DNA of 64,000 nt. Origin: Tabrizicola thermarum. GTDB taxonomy: Bacteria > Pseudomonadota > Alphaproteobacteria > Rhodobacterales > Rhodobacteraceae. Numbering within the stretch: the stretch's first letter is position 1; each line of letters starts with the position of its first letter. The notes under the pieces were generated by a model, which was given only the letters and a program-made list of their open reading frames with translations, did not search any database and was not told where the DNA came from. Shown here one piece after another: positions 8,745-17,691 of the stretch. The stretch covers positions 147,635-211,634 of the forward strand of contig NZ_QMJY01000082.1 in NCBI RefSeq assembly GCF_003574395.1, read 5' to 3'. The translations under genes and the position numbers were made by a program.

Positions 8745-9632
8745 TCACTCCACCGTCGGCACGGCCAGCAGATATTCCGCCACCGCCTGCCGGTCGCTTT
8801 CGGGCAGCCGCGCCATGTTTTCCACCACATGCACCATGTGGCCGCCCACACTGTCATACTCCGGCGTGAAACCGGTGGTCAGGTATTGCACGATGTCCGC
8901 CGCCGTCCAGCCCAGCTTGCCCGGCGTGATGTTCGGGATGCGCCCCTGGCCCGAGGGGTTCGGCGCCCCGCCCAGCCAGCGCGAGCGGTCCATCGCGCCC
9001 AGCAGGTTGCGCGGCGTATGGCACTCGCCGCAATGCGCCAGCGCCTCGGCGATGTAGCGGCCGCGCGCGGCGGTGGGCGTCAGGTTCCCCGGCAATGCCC
9101 AGTCATCGGACAGGAACAGCAGCTTCCAGACGCCGATCGTGTCGCGGATGCTGAAGGGAAAGCGCAACTCGTGCGGCTGGCTCGGGGTCGGGTCCGCCGG
9201 CAGCGTCCTCAGGAAGGCGTAAAGGTCCGCGACATCCTGCATCTCCATCTTCGCATAGGAGGCGTAGGGCAGGGCGGGATAGTAATGTTCGCCCTCCGGG
9301 CTGACCCCCCGCGTGATCGCATTGGCCAGGTCCTGCAACGACCAGTCGCCGATCCCGTGTTCCTTGTCCTGGCTGATGTTGGGCGCGACGAATGTGCCGA
9401 AGTCGGACGGAAAGCGCTGCCCGCCCGACAGCACCAGCTGCGCCGCCCCTTCCGCCTTCTCGGCCATGTGGCACGAGGCACAGCCCGAGGCCCAGAACAC
9501 CAGCTCGCCCTTCGCCGCATCCCCGGTCAGGTTCGCCAGCGCGGCGGCGGACAGCGGTTTCGGCCGGGCCATCAGATAGAGTCCCCCGGCTGCGACCAGC
9601 CCCAGAACGACCAGCCAGCGCATGATCCGCAT
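8745..9632 (-). CDS. Dihaem cytochrome c, periplasmic, membrane-anchored
   Basis: A 295-residue protein with an N-terminal membrane anchor (residues about 4-21) and two c-type haem motifs, CASCH (51-55) and CGECH (201-205), separated by about 145 residues, i.e. two cytochrome c domains. The pattern resembles the cytochrome subunits of membrane alcohol/aldehyde dehydrogenases and related dihaem carriers, but no dehydrogenase gene is adjacent, so the electron donor and acceptor are unknown. The start at 9632 (MRIMRW) is preceded by GGAGAG; an ATG at 9689 lacks this. Candidate distal ligands are the Met residues late in each domain (KMEMQD; GHMVHVVENM). Confidence 0.88.
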   Translation of the reverse strand: MRIMRWLVVLGLVAAGGLYLMARPKPLSAAALANLTGDAAKGELVFWASGCASCHMAEKAEGAAQLVLSGGQRFPSDFGTFVAPNISQDKEHGIGDWSLQDLANAITRGVSPEGEHYYPALPYASYAKMEMQDVADLYAFLRTLPADPTPSQPHELRFPFSIRDTIGVWKLLFLSDDWALPGNLTPTAARGRYIAEALAHCGECHTPRNLLGAMDRSRWLGGAPNPSGQGRIPNITPGKLGWTAADIVQYLTTGFTPEYDSVGGHMVHVVENMARLPESDRQAVAEYLLAVPTVE

Positions 9633-9689
9633 CGCGTCTCTCCGTTTCAACCCTGCGGCGAGCCTACCCGACAACCCACCCGCGTCCAA

Positions 9690-9866
9690 TCACGGTTTTC
9701 GGCGCAGGCTGTCCACCGTCATCCAGTCCGGCCAGCCGATCCACCGCTCGACCGCGACGATCGCCAGGCATAGCGCCACCACCGCGAACACCAGCCTGAC
9801 CCGGCCTGCGGATGGAGGGTTCTGCACCCAGCGCCTGGCGCGCAGAAGCCAGTGCAGCTGGTTCAT
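9690..9866 (-). CDS. Small single-pass membrane protein, 58 residues
   Basis: A short gene translated from the ATG at 9866-9864, whose first bases overlap the hpt stop (ATGA), so it is translationally coupled to hpt. The protein begins [20 protein letters not shown], has one membrane segment (about residues 24-40, [17 protein letters not shown]) and ends in a short basic tail (DSLRRKP). The basic N-terminus suggests a cytoplasmic N-terminus. I do not recognise a family with certainty. Coupling, the positive-inside pattern and the lack of any other gene in the 170-bp space support a real gene. Confidence 0.7.
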   Translation of the reverse strand: MNQLHWLLRARRWVQNPPSAGRVRLVFAVVALCLAIVAVERWIGWPDWMTVDSLRRKP

Positions 9867-10408
9867 GCCGCGTCCGTGAACCGGACCTTGCCGATGTAGG
9901 GCAGGTTGCGGTTTCTCTGGGCAAAGTCGATGCCATAGCCCACCACGAACTCGTCGGGGATCTCGAATCCGGTCCAGTCGGCCTTGACGGGCACTTCGCG
10001 GCGCGAGGGCTTGTCCAGCAGCGCGCAGGTCTTCAATCGCGCCGGTTCGCGCGCGTTCAAGAGGTGCAGGACGTGGCTCAGGGTAAAGCCGGTATCGATG
10101 ATGTCCTCGACCACCAGCACGTCGCGGCCCGCGATTTCGCCCCGCAGGTCCTTCAGGATGCGCACCTCGCGGCTGGAATGCATCGCATCGCCATAGGACG
10201 AGGCTTCCAGGAAATCCACCTCGACCGGCAACTCGATCTCGCGCACGAGGTCGGCGATGAACACGAAGGACCCGCGCAGAAGGCCCACCACCACGAGCTT
10301 GTCGGTGCCCTTGAAATGCGCGGTGATCTCGCGCGCAAGGGCCTCGACCCGCGCCGCGATGGACTTGGCGCTGATCATCTGGTCGATCACATAGGGGCGG
10401 TCAGGCAT
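9863..10408 (-). CDS. hpt: Hypoxanthine phosphoribosyltransferase
   Basis: A 181-residue purine-salvage enzyme that makes IMP (and GMP) from hypoxanthine or guanine with PRPP. The PRPP-binding motif [13 protein letters not shown] and the SYGDAMHSS flexible-loop region are present, and the length is normal. The start at 10408 (MPDRPYVID) is used; the same frame remains open to 11824 but that extension lies opposite two real genes. The stop overlaps the start of the 58-residue membrane protein. A 123-bp divergent gap separates it from the COQ10-type gene. Functionally it complements guaA at the left edge. Confidence 0.96.
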   Translation of the reverse strand: MPDRPYVIDQMISAKSIAARVEALAREITAHFKGTDKLVVVGLLRGSFVFIADLVREIELPVEVDFLEASSYGDAMHSSREVRILKDLRGEIAGRDVLVVEDIIDTGFTLSHVLHLLNAREPARLKTCALLDKPSRREVPVKADWTGFEIPDEFVVGYGIDFAQRNRNLPYIGKVRFTDAA

Positions 10409-10531
10409 GGGTGGCGTCCGGTTGTTGCGACCCCTTCCTAGCCGCCAAAGCCGCAGTTGCCTAGGCCGTGACATGCCGCCCGCTTGATCTTGCCGGCGCC
10501 ACGGGGCACATCTCGGGCAAAAGAGACCGCG

Positions 10532-10987
10532 ATGCCCACCCATTCCGAGACCAAGCGCCTGCCCTACACAGCGCGCCAGATGTATGATCTGGTGGCCGAT
10601 GTCGCATCCTACCCGAAATTCCTGCCCTGGAATTCGGCCGCGCGCATCCGGTCGCGCAGACCCATCGCAGACGGCGGAGAGGTGATGGAGGCCGATCTCG
10701 TCATCAGCTTCAAGGTGTTCCGCGAACGCTTCGGCAGCCGGGTGACGCTCTGGCCGGACAAGCTGAGGATCGACACCGAATACATCGACGGGCCCTTCCG
10801 CCACATGCGCTCCACCTGGGCCTTCCGCGACATCCCCGGCGGCTGCGAGGTCGATTTCCACGTCGATTTCGAGTTCAAGAATGCCATCCTGCAAGGCATC
10901 ATCGGCGTGGTGTTCAACGACGCGATGCAGCGCGTCGTGCGTGCCTTCGAACGCCGCGCGGCGGAACTTTACGGCCCCGCCCTGTGA
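10532..10987 (+). CDS. COQ10/RatA-type SRPBCC protein (ubiquinone-binding)
   Basis: A 151-residue START-like (SRPBCC) protein. The alphaproteobacterial family corresponds to mitochondrial Coq10, which binds ubiquinone and supports respiration; the distant E. coli relative is RatA. Features are the N-terminal [21 protein letters not shown], the central [17 protein letters not shown] and the C-terminal helix [19 protein letters not shown]. The start at 10532 (MPTHSETK) is preferred over 10484 since homologues begin here; only a weak AAGAGA precedes it. Automatic systems often call it a RatA toxin, but nothing here suggests a toxin-antitoxin unit: no antitoxin partner is next to it. Confidence 0.9.
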   Translation: MPTHSETKRLPYTARQMYDLVADVASYPKFLPWNSAARIRSRRPIADGGEVMEADLVISFKVFRERFGSRVTLWPDKLRIDTEYIDGPFRHMRSTWAFRDIPGGCEVDFHVDFEFKNAILQGIIGVVFNDAMQRVVRAFERRAAELYGPAL

Positions 10988-11056
10988 AATCCGCGGAACC
11001 CGCGTAGGGCAGGGCGCCCGCCCGCGTATGTCCGGGAAACAACGCCCGAGGGACCC

Positions 11057-11920
11057 ATGCGCCTGATCGCCTTCCTGACTGCCCTGTGCCTTGCCCTGCC
11101 AGCCATGGCCGAGACCATCCGCCTCGGCGACCGCTGGTACGAGATCGTCCTGCCCCGCGCGCCCAAGGGTGCGCCCCAGATCCTGGCCCTGCATGGCGGA
11201 GGTGGCGATCCCGACCAGTTCGCCGCTGCCTCGGGTCTCGGGGCGGCGGCCACCGCGGCAGGCTATGCCGTGGCCTTTCCGGCAGGCAGCGGGCGGCGCG
11301 GCGACAGGCTTCTGACCTGGAACGGCGGATATTGCTGCGGCTATGCGCAGCGCACACGCGTCGATGACATCGGCTTTCTCAAGGCGGTCATCAGGGATGC
11401 CCGCGACCGCTTCGGGCTCTCCGACCGGGTGTTCGTGACCGGCATGTCGAACGGCTCGATCCTGTCCGCAACCTTCGCCGCGCAGAACCCCGGCCTCGTC
11501 CGCGCCGTCGCCGGGGTGGCGGGCACGATGGACACCCGCCGCGTCCGCGTCACCGGTCCCGTGCCGCTGCTCATCATCCACGGCACCGCCGACACCATGG
11601 TCCCCTATGACGGTGGCCAGGGCGACACCAGCCTGACCCGCACCGACTTCGCCTCGGTCGCCTCTGTCGTCAGCGCTTTCCTTGCGCCCTGGGGGGGCGG
11701 ACTTTCCGAAACCAGCCGCGAGATCAACCGCAAGCCCGACGGCACCACGGTGATCGTCACCGACTACCGCAAGGGCGACCTCCCGGTCCTGCGGCTGATG
11801 ACGGTCGAGGGCGGGGCACACCACTGGCCCGGCGGGCGCAAGGCGCGCCTGACCGAAGGCAAGACGCAGGAAATCGACGCCAATACCCAGATCCTGCGCT
11901 TCTTCGACCTTTACCGCTAG
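11057..11920 (+). CDS. Secreted alpha/beta-hydrolase esterase, LpqC/PHB-depolymerase type
   Basis: A 287-residue exported protein: signal peptide [18 protein letters not shown], then an alpha/beta-hydrolase fold. The oxyanion region is [12 protein letters not shown], the nucleophile sits in GMSNG (near residue 133), the acid in [13 protein letters not shown] and the catalytic histidine in GGAHHWPGG. This set is typical of the LpqC/feruloyl-esterase/polyhydroxybutyrate-depolymerase group. The true substrate is unknown; a periplasmic or secreted esterase is the safe reading. A GAGGGA ribosome site precedes the ATG. Convergent with cinA; stop codons are 12 bp apart. Confidence 0.87.
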   Translation: MRLIAFLTALCLALPAMAETIRLGDRWYEIVLPRAPKGAPQILALHGGGGDPDQFAAASGLGAAATAAGYAVAFPAGSGRRGDRLLTWNGGYCCGYAQRTRVDDIGFLKAVIRDARDRFGLSDRVFVTGMSNGSILSATFAAQNPGLVRAVAGVAGTMDTRRVRVTGPVPLLIIHGTADTMVPYDGGQGDTSLTRTDFASVASVVSAFLAPWGGGLSETSREINRKPDGTTVIVTDYRKGDLPVLRLMTVEGGAHHWPGGRKARLTEGKTQEIDANTQILRFFDLYR

Positions 11921-11932
11921 GCGGGGGCGGGA

Positions 11933-12409
11933 TCAGTCCAGCGCCTGCCGCAACAGCGTCAGCGCGTGCTCGGTCGCGGCCTTGCGCACCTTCGCCCGGC
12001 CCCTTGCGCCGAACTCCACCGTTTCGACCCGGGTCTCGGCCCCCCGGCGCGCCAGTCCGAAGCAGACGCGGCCCTCGGGCTTGAACTCCGACCCGCCCGG
12101 CCCGGCAATGCCCGTGATCGACACCGCCAGCTCGGCCGCTGAATGCGCCAGCGCGCCCTCGGCCATCTCGCGCGCGACGGGTTCGGACACCGCACCATGC
12201 GCGGCCAGCGTCGTCTCGGACACCCCCAGAAGCTCGACCTTGGCCGCGTTGGAATAGGTCACGAAGCCGCGCTCGAACACGTCCGAGGACCCCGCCACAT
12301 CGGTCAGCGCCGCCGCGACCATGCCGCCCGTGCAGCTTTCCGCCGTGGCGATGCGGATGCCCCAGTAGCGCGCCGCCGCCAGCAGGTCCGCGACATTCAC
12401 CCCAGCCAT
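11933..12409 (-). CDS. pncC: Nicotinamide-nucleotide amidase (CinA C-terminal domain protein)
   Basis: A 158-residue stand-alone CinA C-terminal domain, which deamidates NMN to nicotinic acid mononucleotide in NAD recycling. Family blocks are RIATAESCTGGMVAAALTDV, GFVTYSNAAKVELLGV and SITGIAGPGGSEFKPEGRVCF. The N-terminal competence-damage domain of full-length CinA is absent, as in many proteobacteria. The start (ATG 12409, [10 protein letters not shown]) lies 13 bp inside the end of pgpA, so translation is probably coupled. Last gene of the ispDF-pgpA-pncC set. Confidence 0.94.
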   Translation of the reverse strand: MAGVNVADLLAAARYWGIRIATAESCTGGMVAAALTDVAGSSDVFERGFVTYSNAAKVELLGVSETTLAAHGAVSEPVAREMAEGALAHSAAELAVSITGIAGPGGSEFKPEGRVCFGLARRGAETRVETVEFGARGRAKVRKAATEHALTLLRQALD

Positions 12410-12897
12410 GGCTCCACCACCCCATGATAGACGCCCGCAAGTGCCATCGCGACGACCCCGGCGAACAGCCCCGCCCAGAGATCGTCCAGCATCACCCCCG
12501 CCGCATCGCCCCTCCGGTCGGCCCGGCCCACCAGCCAGGGCTTCCAGATGTCGAACAACCGGAACAGCAGGAAGGGCACCAGCCAGCCGGGCCAGGCCGC
12601 CAGCAGGTCCACCCCGTGCCGCGCCAGCGGGATCACCGTGAAGCACAGCGCCAGAAGCTGCCCCGCCACCTCGTCGATCACCACTTCCGAGGGGTCCTCG
12701 CCGCCCCTTGCCGCCAGATAGCGCGGCACCGCCCAGAACCCCGCAAGCGTCGCCAGCACGAAGCCCACGGGCACCGCCCAGGGCAGACCCGCCTGATAGA
12801 CCGCCACCGCCAGCGCCACCGTGATGGCACTCGCCCAGGTGCCGCTTGCAGGCCTCAGATGCCCCGCGCCAAGGAAGGTGGCGACCAGCGCGCTCAT
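12397..12897 (-). CDS. pgpA: Phosphatidylglycerophosphatase A
   Basis: A 166-residue inner-membrane phosphatase that converts phosphatidylglycerophosphate to phosphatidylglycerol. The family motifs are clear: [12 protein letters not shown] near the N-terminus, [21 protein letters not shown] and [13 protein letters not shown], with four hydrophobic segments. Length is normal. Its ATG overlaps the ispDF stop by 4 bp (12894-12897) and its 3' end overlaps pncC by 13 bp, so the three genes almost certainly share one transcript. Confidence 0.95.
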   Translation of the reverse strand: MSALVATFLGAGHLRPASGTWASAITVALAVAVYQAGLPWAVPVGFVLATLAGFWAVPRYLAARGGEDPSEVVIDEVAGQLLALCFTVIPLARHGVDLLAAWPGWLVPFLLFRLFDIWKPWLVGRADRRGDAAGVMLDDLWAGLFAGVVAMALAGVYHGVVEPWLG

Positions 12898-14012
12898 GCC
12901 CGCACCAGCACAGCCGTGGCCAGCGCCGCGATGCCTTCCTCGCGCCCGGTGAACCCCAGCCGCTCGGAGGTGGTGGCCTTGACCGACACCCGCCCCGCAT
13001 CAACCCCCATGATCCGCGCCAGTTCCGCTTGCATCTCAAGGGCATGCGGGCCGATCTTCGGACGCTCGCAGACTAAGGTCACGTCGCAGTTGCCCAGCTC
13101 ATACCCCCGCGACCGCGCCAGGCCGATGGCATGGGACAGGAAGACATGGCTCGCCGCACCCTTCCATTGCGGATCGCTCGGCGGGAAATGCCGCCCGATG
13201 TCGCCTTCGGCCATCGCACCATAGATCGCATCGGTCAGCGCGTGCATCCCCACATCCGCATCCGAATGACCCAGAAGCCCCCGCGCATGCGGCACGCGCA
13301 CTCCGCACAGCCAGACATGATCGCCTTCGCAGAAGGCATGCACGTCATAGCCGTTGCCCATCCGAACATCCATGCCGCGCCCCCTCAGGATCGCCTCGGC
13401 CCGGGCGAAATCGCCGGGAAAGGTCAGCTTCAGATTGGTTTCCTCGCCTTCGACGATGGCCACGTCAAGCCCTGCGGCCCGCGCCACCTCCACATCGTCC
13501 GCCGCCCCGCCCGGATGGGCGCGATGGGCCGCAAGGATCGGCGCCAGCCGGAACGCCTGCGGCGTCTGCGCCCGGAACAGCCCCGCCCGGTCCATCGTCC
13601 CCGCGACAAGGCCCTCCGCCCCCCGCCACAGCGCATCGGTCACCGCCAGCGCCGGGGCCGCGCCCTCGTGCGCCTCCAGCGCCACCAGCAGCCGGTCGAT
13701 CAGCGCCCGGCTGACCAGAGGCCGCGCCCCGTCATGGATCAGGACCGCCTCGACACCCGTCCCCGCCAGCGCCTCCAGCCCCGCCCGCACCGAGGCATCC
13801 CGCGAAGCACCCCCCTCGACCAGCGGCACGCCCAGAGCCTCGGCCCGCGCCCGATCCTCCGGGTGGATCACCACCAGCACCTGCATCCCGGCAAAGGCCG
13901 CAAGCACATGCTCCAGCACGGGTTTCCCCGCCAGCAGCTGCCACTGCTTCGGAACCTCGCCCCCCATGCGGGTTCCGCGACCGGCGGCGACGATAAGGAC
14001 GGCTGTGCGCAT
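12894..14012 (-). CDS. ispDF: Bifunctional IspD-IspF isoprenoid enzyme
   Basis: A 372-residue fusion of two MEP-pathway enzymes. The N-terminal IspD (about 1-210) forms CDP-methylerythritol and shows [28 protein letters not shown] and AQTPQAFR. The C-terminal IspF (about 215-372) forms the cyclodiphosphate and shows [39 protein letters not shown] and the [13 protein letters not shown] end. Fusion of the two is common in alphaproteobacteria although they catalyse non-consecutive steps (IspE lies between). The start at 14012 has AAAGGAG upstream. It is the first gene of the ispDF-pgpA-pncC unit and divergent from dusB. Confidence 0.97.
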   Translation of the reverse strand: MRTAVLIVAAGRGTRMGGEVPKQWQLLAGKPVLEHVLAAFAGMQVLVVIHPEDRARAEALGVPLVEGGASRDASVRAGLEALAGTGVEAVLIHDGARPLVSRALIDRLLVALEAHEGAAPALAVTDALWRGAEGLVAGTMDRAGLFRAQTPQAFRLAPILAAHRAHPGGAADDVEVARAAGLDVAIVEGEETNLKLTFPGDFARAEAILRGRGMDVRMGNGYDVHAFCEGDHVWLCGVRVPHARGLLGHSDADVGMHALTDAIYGAMAEGDIGRHFPPSDPQWKGAASHVFLSHAIGLARSRGYELGNCDVTLVCERPKIGPHALEMQAELARIMGVDAGRVSVKATTSERLGFTGREEGIAALATAVLVRA

Positions 14013-14189
14013 GACGGCTCCTTTCGCCTCTGCCTAATCCAGCCCGACCTGCATGACAATCTGGCGCTTGCATCGGCGACATGCCCAAAATTTGTGCATC
14101 GCATGTTTTTCAGTCATTATCACGCCGCGCTGCCTTGGTCGGGTCATCGAAACGGGCTAGCACCTGTTCAACTGTGCAAGGAAAAGGCT

Positions 14190-15167
14190 TTGTCCGTCCC
14201 TCTCGGTCCGCTCACCCTCGATCCTCCGGTCTTCCTCGCTCCGCTGGCGGGCATCACGGATCTGCCGTTCCGCCGGCTGGTGGCCCGGTTCAATGCGGGC
14301 CTCGTGGTCAGCGAGATGGTCGCCAGCGAAGAGGTCGTGCGCAACCGCCCCGAGGCCCGCGCCCGGGCCGAGCTTGGCTTTGGCGAACAGGCGACCTCGG
14401 TGCAACTCGCCGGCCGCGATCCGCACTGGATGGCCGAGGGCGCACGCTTCGTCGAAGGGCAGGGCGCGCGGATCATCGACATCAACATGGGCTGCCCGTC
14501 CAAGCGCGTGACCACGGGCCTTTGCGGCTCGGCGCTTCTGCGCGACCTCGACCTTGCGCTGAGGCTGATCGAGGCCGTGGTGAAGGCGGTGAACGTCCCG
14601 GTCACCCTGAAAACCCGTCTCGGCTGGGACGACACGCTGCACAACGCGCCCGATCTTGCCAGACGCGCCGAAGCTGCGGGTGTCAGGATGATCACCATCC
14701 ATGGCCGCACCCGCTGCCAGTTCTACAAGGGCAAGGCGAACTGGGCCGCCATCCGCGCGGTCAAGGAGGCCGTGAAGATCCCCGTCATCGCCAACGGCGA
14801 CATCACTGATACCGCCACCGCCCGCGAGGCGCTGCACCTGTCCGGCGCCGATGGCGTGATGATCGGCCGTGGGGCGCAAGGCGCGCCGTGGAAACTGGCG
14901 CAGGTCGCGCATGAGATATACGGCACCCCGGCCCCGAAGATCCCCGAGGGCGGCCGCCTTGGCCGGCTGATCCTCGACCATTACGACGACATGCTCACCT
15001 TCTATGGCCGCGATCTCGGCCTGCGCATGGCCCGAAAGCACCTCGGCTGGTATCTGGAGGAAGCCGGTCTGCCCCATGCGCGCGAGCCGATCCTCACCTC
15101 GACCGACCCCGCCGAGGTGATCCAGCTTCTGGAACTGGCCTTCGCCGAGCTGGAGCTTGCCGCATGA
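14190..15167 (+). CDS. dusB: tRNA-dihydrouridine synthase B (NifR3)
   Basis: A 325-residue FMN enzyme that reduces uridines in the tRNA D-loop. Motifs: LAPLAGITDLPFRRL, the catalytic cysteine in NMGCPSKRVTTGLCGSALL, TIHGRTRCQFYKGKANW and GADGVMIGRGAQGAPW. The start is taken as TTG 14190 (MSVPLGPLTLDPP), with AAGGAAAAGG just upstream and the family N-terminus following; an in-frame ATG at 14103 is the alternative. It is the nifR3 gene of the classical nifR3-ntrB-ntrC operon of Rhodobacter capsulatus. Its stop overlaps ntrB (ATGA). Confidence 0.95.
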   Translation: MSVPLGPLTLDPPVFLAPLAGITDLPFRRLVARFNAGLVVSEMVASEEVVRNRPEARARAELGFGEQATSVQLAGRDPHWMAEGARFVEGQGARIIDINMGCPSKRVTTGLCGSALLRDLDLALRLIEAVVKAVNVPVTLKTRLGWDDTLHNAPDLARRAEAAGVRMITIHGRTRCQFYKGKANWAAIRAVKEAVKIPVIANGDITDTATAREALHLSGADGVMIGRGAQGAPWKLAQVAHEIYGTPAPKIPEGGRLGRLILDHYDDMLTFYGRDLGLRMARKHLGWYLEEAGLPHAREPILTSTDPAEVIQLLELAFAELELAA

Positions 15168-16261
15168 CCCCCTACCGTGCGCCCTATCCGGTGCCCGGGG
15201 TCATCTGGGCCTCGCTGCCCTTCCCGACGCTGCTGATCGACCAGACCGGTACGATCCTCGAGGTGAACCCGGCCGGCGAGACCTTTCTGAACGCCTCGCA
15301 ACGCAGCCTGACCGGCCAGCCCGTGTTCGACCGCCTCGCGATCGAGGCCCCGATGGAAGAGGCGCTCTCCCGCGTCCGCGCCAACCAGTCGCCCCTGAAC
15401 ATCAACGATGTCGATGTGACCACCGGCGAACGCCCACCCGTGCAATGCACGGTCCACCTCGCGCCGATGCACGACAATCCCGGCATCGTGATGCTGATCC
15501 TCAGCCCGCGCGAACTGGCCGACCGGATGGGGCGGTCGATGGGCGCAAAGACCGCCGCGCGCTCGGCCATCGGCATGGCCGAGATGCTGGCGCACGAGAT
15601 CAAGAACCCGCTCGCCGGGATTTCCGGTGCGGCCCAGCTTCTGTCGATGAACATTTCCCCCGAGGATCAGGAACTCACCGACCTGATCGTCGAGGAAACC
15701 CGCCGCATCGTGAAACTGCTGGAACAGGTCGAGCAGTTCGGCAACCTCCGCCCGCCCGACCGCAAGCCGGTGAACATCCACGACGCGCTGGACCGCGCGC
15801 GCAAGTCCGCCCTCGTGGGCTTTGCCGCGCACATGTCGATCGTCGAGGATTACGACCCCTCGCTGCCGCCCACCTTCGCCGACAGCGACCAGCTGATGCA
15901 GGTCTTCCTGAACCTCATCAAGAACGCCGCCGAAGCCTGCAAGGACGGCGGCACGATCCGGCTGCACACCTTCTACGACCTCAGCTTGCGCCTGCGTCGC
16001 AAGGACGGACCCTCGGCCGCGCTGCCGCTGAACGTCGAGATCATCGACGACGGCCCCGGCATCCCGCCCGAGATCGCCGCCTCGATCTTCGAGCCCTTCG
16101 TTTCCGGCCGCGAGAACGGCACCGGCCTCGGCCTGGCACTCGTCTCGAAGATCATCACCGACCATGACGGATGGATCTCGGTCGATTCCGTCCCCGGTCG
16201 CACAGTGTTCCGCGTGTCGCTGCCCCTGGCGCCGCGCGAGAAGAAGAAGGAGTCCCCCTGA
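15164..16261 (+). CDS. ntrB: Nitrogen sensor histidine kinase/phosphatase NtrB
   Basis: A 365-residue soluble kinase without membrane segments. An N-terminal PAS domain (about residues 15-120) is followed by the dimerisation domain with the phospho-accepting His144 in [20 protein letters not shown]. The ATP-binding domain has [10 protein letters not shown] (N box), [11 protein letters not shown] (G1) and GTGLGLALV (G2). In this family PII protein binding sets the kinase/phosphatase balance, and the partner is NtrC immediately downstream. Coupled on both sides: ATGA with dusB, TGATG with ntrC. Confidence 0.96.
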   Translation: MTPYRAPYPVPGVIWASLPFPTLLIDQTGTILEVNPAGETFLNASQRSLTGQPVFDRLAIEAPMEEALSRVRANQSPLNINDVDVTTGERPPVQCTVHLAPMHDNPGIVMLILSPRELADRMGRSMGAKTAARSAIGMAEMLAHEIKNPLAGISGAAQLLSMNISPEDQELTDLIVEETRRIVKLLEQVEQFGNLRPPDRKPVNIHDALDRARKSALVGFAAHMSIVEDYDPSLPPTFADSDQLMQVFLNLIKNAAEACKDGGTIRLHTFYDLSLRLRRKDGPSAALPLNVEIIDDGPGIPPEIAASIFEPFVSGRENGTGLGLALVSKIITDHDGWISVDSVPGRTVFRVSLPLAPREKKKESP

Positions 16262-17625
16262 TGGATGGCACAATCCTTGTCGCCGATGACGACCGCACGA
16301 TCCGCACCGTCCTGACCCAGGCGCTGACCCGCGCGGGCTGCAAGGTCCATGCGACCTCCAGCCTGATGACCCTGATGCGCTGGGTCGAGGAAGGGAAGGG
16401 CGACCTCGTGATCTCGGACGTCATCATGCCCGACGGCAACGGGCTGGACGCGCTGCCGCGCATTTCCAAGATGCGCCCCGGGCTGCCGGTGATCGTGATC
16501 TCGGCGCAGAACACGATCATGACCGCGATCCAGGCCGCCGAAGCGGAAGCCTTCGACTACCTTCCGAAACCCTTCGACCTGCCCGACCTGATGAAGCGCT
16601 CGGCCAAGGCGCTGGACCAGAAGCGCCGCGCCCCGAAAGTCGTCGTCGCGCCGCGCGAACCCGGCGACGACCTGCCGCTGGTGGGCCGCACCCCCGCGAT
16701 GCAGGCTCTCTACCGCCTTGTGGCCCGCGTGATGAACACCGAGCTCGCCGTGCTCATCACCGGCGAAAGCGGCACCGGCAAATCGCTGATCGCCCGCGCG
16801 ATCCACGATTTCTCCGACCGCCGCACGCTGCCCTTCGTGGTGGCGCAAGCCGCCGATCTGGCCGGCATCGACGGCCCCGCGACGCTCCTGTCCCGCGCCC
16901 GCGGCGGCTCGATCGTCTTTGACGAAGTCGCCGATTACGACGCCGACACCCAGGCCCGCGTGGTCCGCATGCTCGACATGCTGGGCGACAAGGCCCCCCG
17001 CGTGATGGCCACCAGCCAGACCGACCTTTCCGCCCGGATGGAGGCCGGCCAGTTCCGCCAGGACCTCTACTACCGCCTTGGCGGCGTCACGCTGCATGTG
17101 CCCAGCTTGCGCGAACGGGTCGAGGACATCCCGCTTCTGGCCGAACACTTCCTTGCCCGGGGCGAACGCGATCTCGGCACCGTCCGCCGCCTGTCGCAAC
17201 CCGCCGCCGACCTGATCCGCGCCTATTCCTGGCCCGGCAACGTGCGGCAACTGGAAAACACCATCCGCCGCCTCCTCGTCACCGCCTCGGAAACCGAGAT
17301 CGCCCGGTCCGAGGTGGAACAGGTCCTCGGCCAGCAGCCCGGCCCCGAACCGATGACCGGCATGGTCGATGGCGACAAGCTCTCGGCCTCGGTGGCCCGT
17401 CACCTCAAGCGCTATTTCGACCTGCACGGCGGCCAGTTGCCGCCCCCCGGTGTCTACCAGCGCATCCTGCGCGAGGTGGAACTGCCGCTGATCGAGATCG
17501 CGCTGGATGCCACCGCCGGGAACCAGGCAAAATGCGCCGATCTTCTGGGCATCAACCGCAACACCCTGCGCAAGAAGATCACCGACCTCGACATCCGCGT
17601 GACCCGCCGCCGCAAATTGATGTAG
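16261..17625 (+). CDS. ntrC: Nitrogen response regulator NtrC lacking the GAFTGA loop
   Basis: A 454-residue regulator: receiver domain with Asp53 (VISDVIMPD), AAA+ domain with Walker A GESGTGKS (from about residue 168) and Walker B FDEVAD (about 220-225), and a C-terminal Fis-type helix-turn-helix ([20 protein letters not shown]). The segment between the two Walker motifs is shortened: where sigma-54 activators have an ELFGH..GAFTGA loop, this protein reads [25 protein letters not shown] contacts sigma-54; its absence is a known feature of Rhodobacter capsulatus NtrC, which activates with the housekeeping sigma factor. The start ATG overlaps the ntrB stop by one base. Confidence 0.96.
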   Translation: MDGTILVADDDRTIRTVLTQALTRAGCKVHATSSLMTLMRWVEEGKGDLVISDVIMPDGNGLDALPRISKMRPGLPVIVISAQNTIMTAIQAAEAEAFDYLPKPFDLPDLMKRSAKALDQKRRAPKVVVAPREPGDDLPLVGRTPAMQALYRLVARVMNTELAVLITGESGTGKSLIARAIHDFSDRRTLPFVVAQAADLAGIDGPATLLSRARGGSIVFDEVADYDADTQARVVRMLDMLGDKAPRVMATSQTDLSARMEAGQFRQDLYYRLGGVTLHVPSLRERVEDIPLLAEHFLARGERDLGTVRRLSQPAADLIRAYSWPGNVRQLENTIRRLLVTASETEIARSEVEQVLGQQPGPEPMTGMVDGDKLSASVARHLKRYFDLHGGQLPPPGVYQRILREVELPLIEIALDATAGNQAKCADLLGINRNTLRKKITDLDIRVTRRRKLM

Positions 17626-17691
17626 CGGGGCCACGCCGACCTGTGTCTTTTCGGTTTCACCCCGCGCTGCGGCTAGATATAGTGGCGTCAG

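Noticed and set aside
10532..10987. RatA-type toxin of a toxin-antitoxin system
   Set aside because: The name is inherited from an E. coli relative; no antitoxin gene is adjacent and the protein fits the COQ10 ubiquinone-binding group.
10409..11824. N-terminal extension of hpt (frame open for 653 codons)
   Set aside because: The extension lies opposite the COQ10-type and esterase genes; Hpt homology starts exactly at MPDRPYVID (10408).
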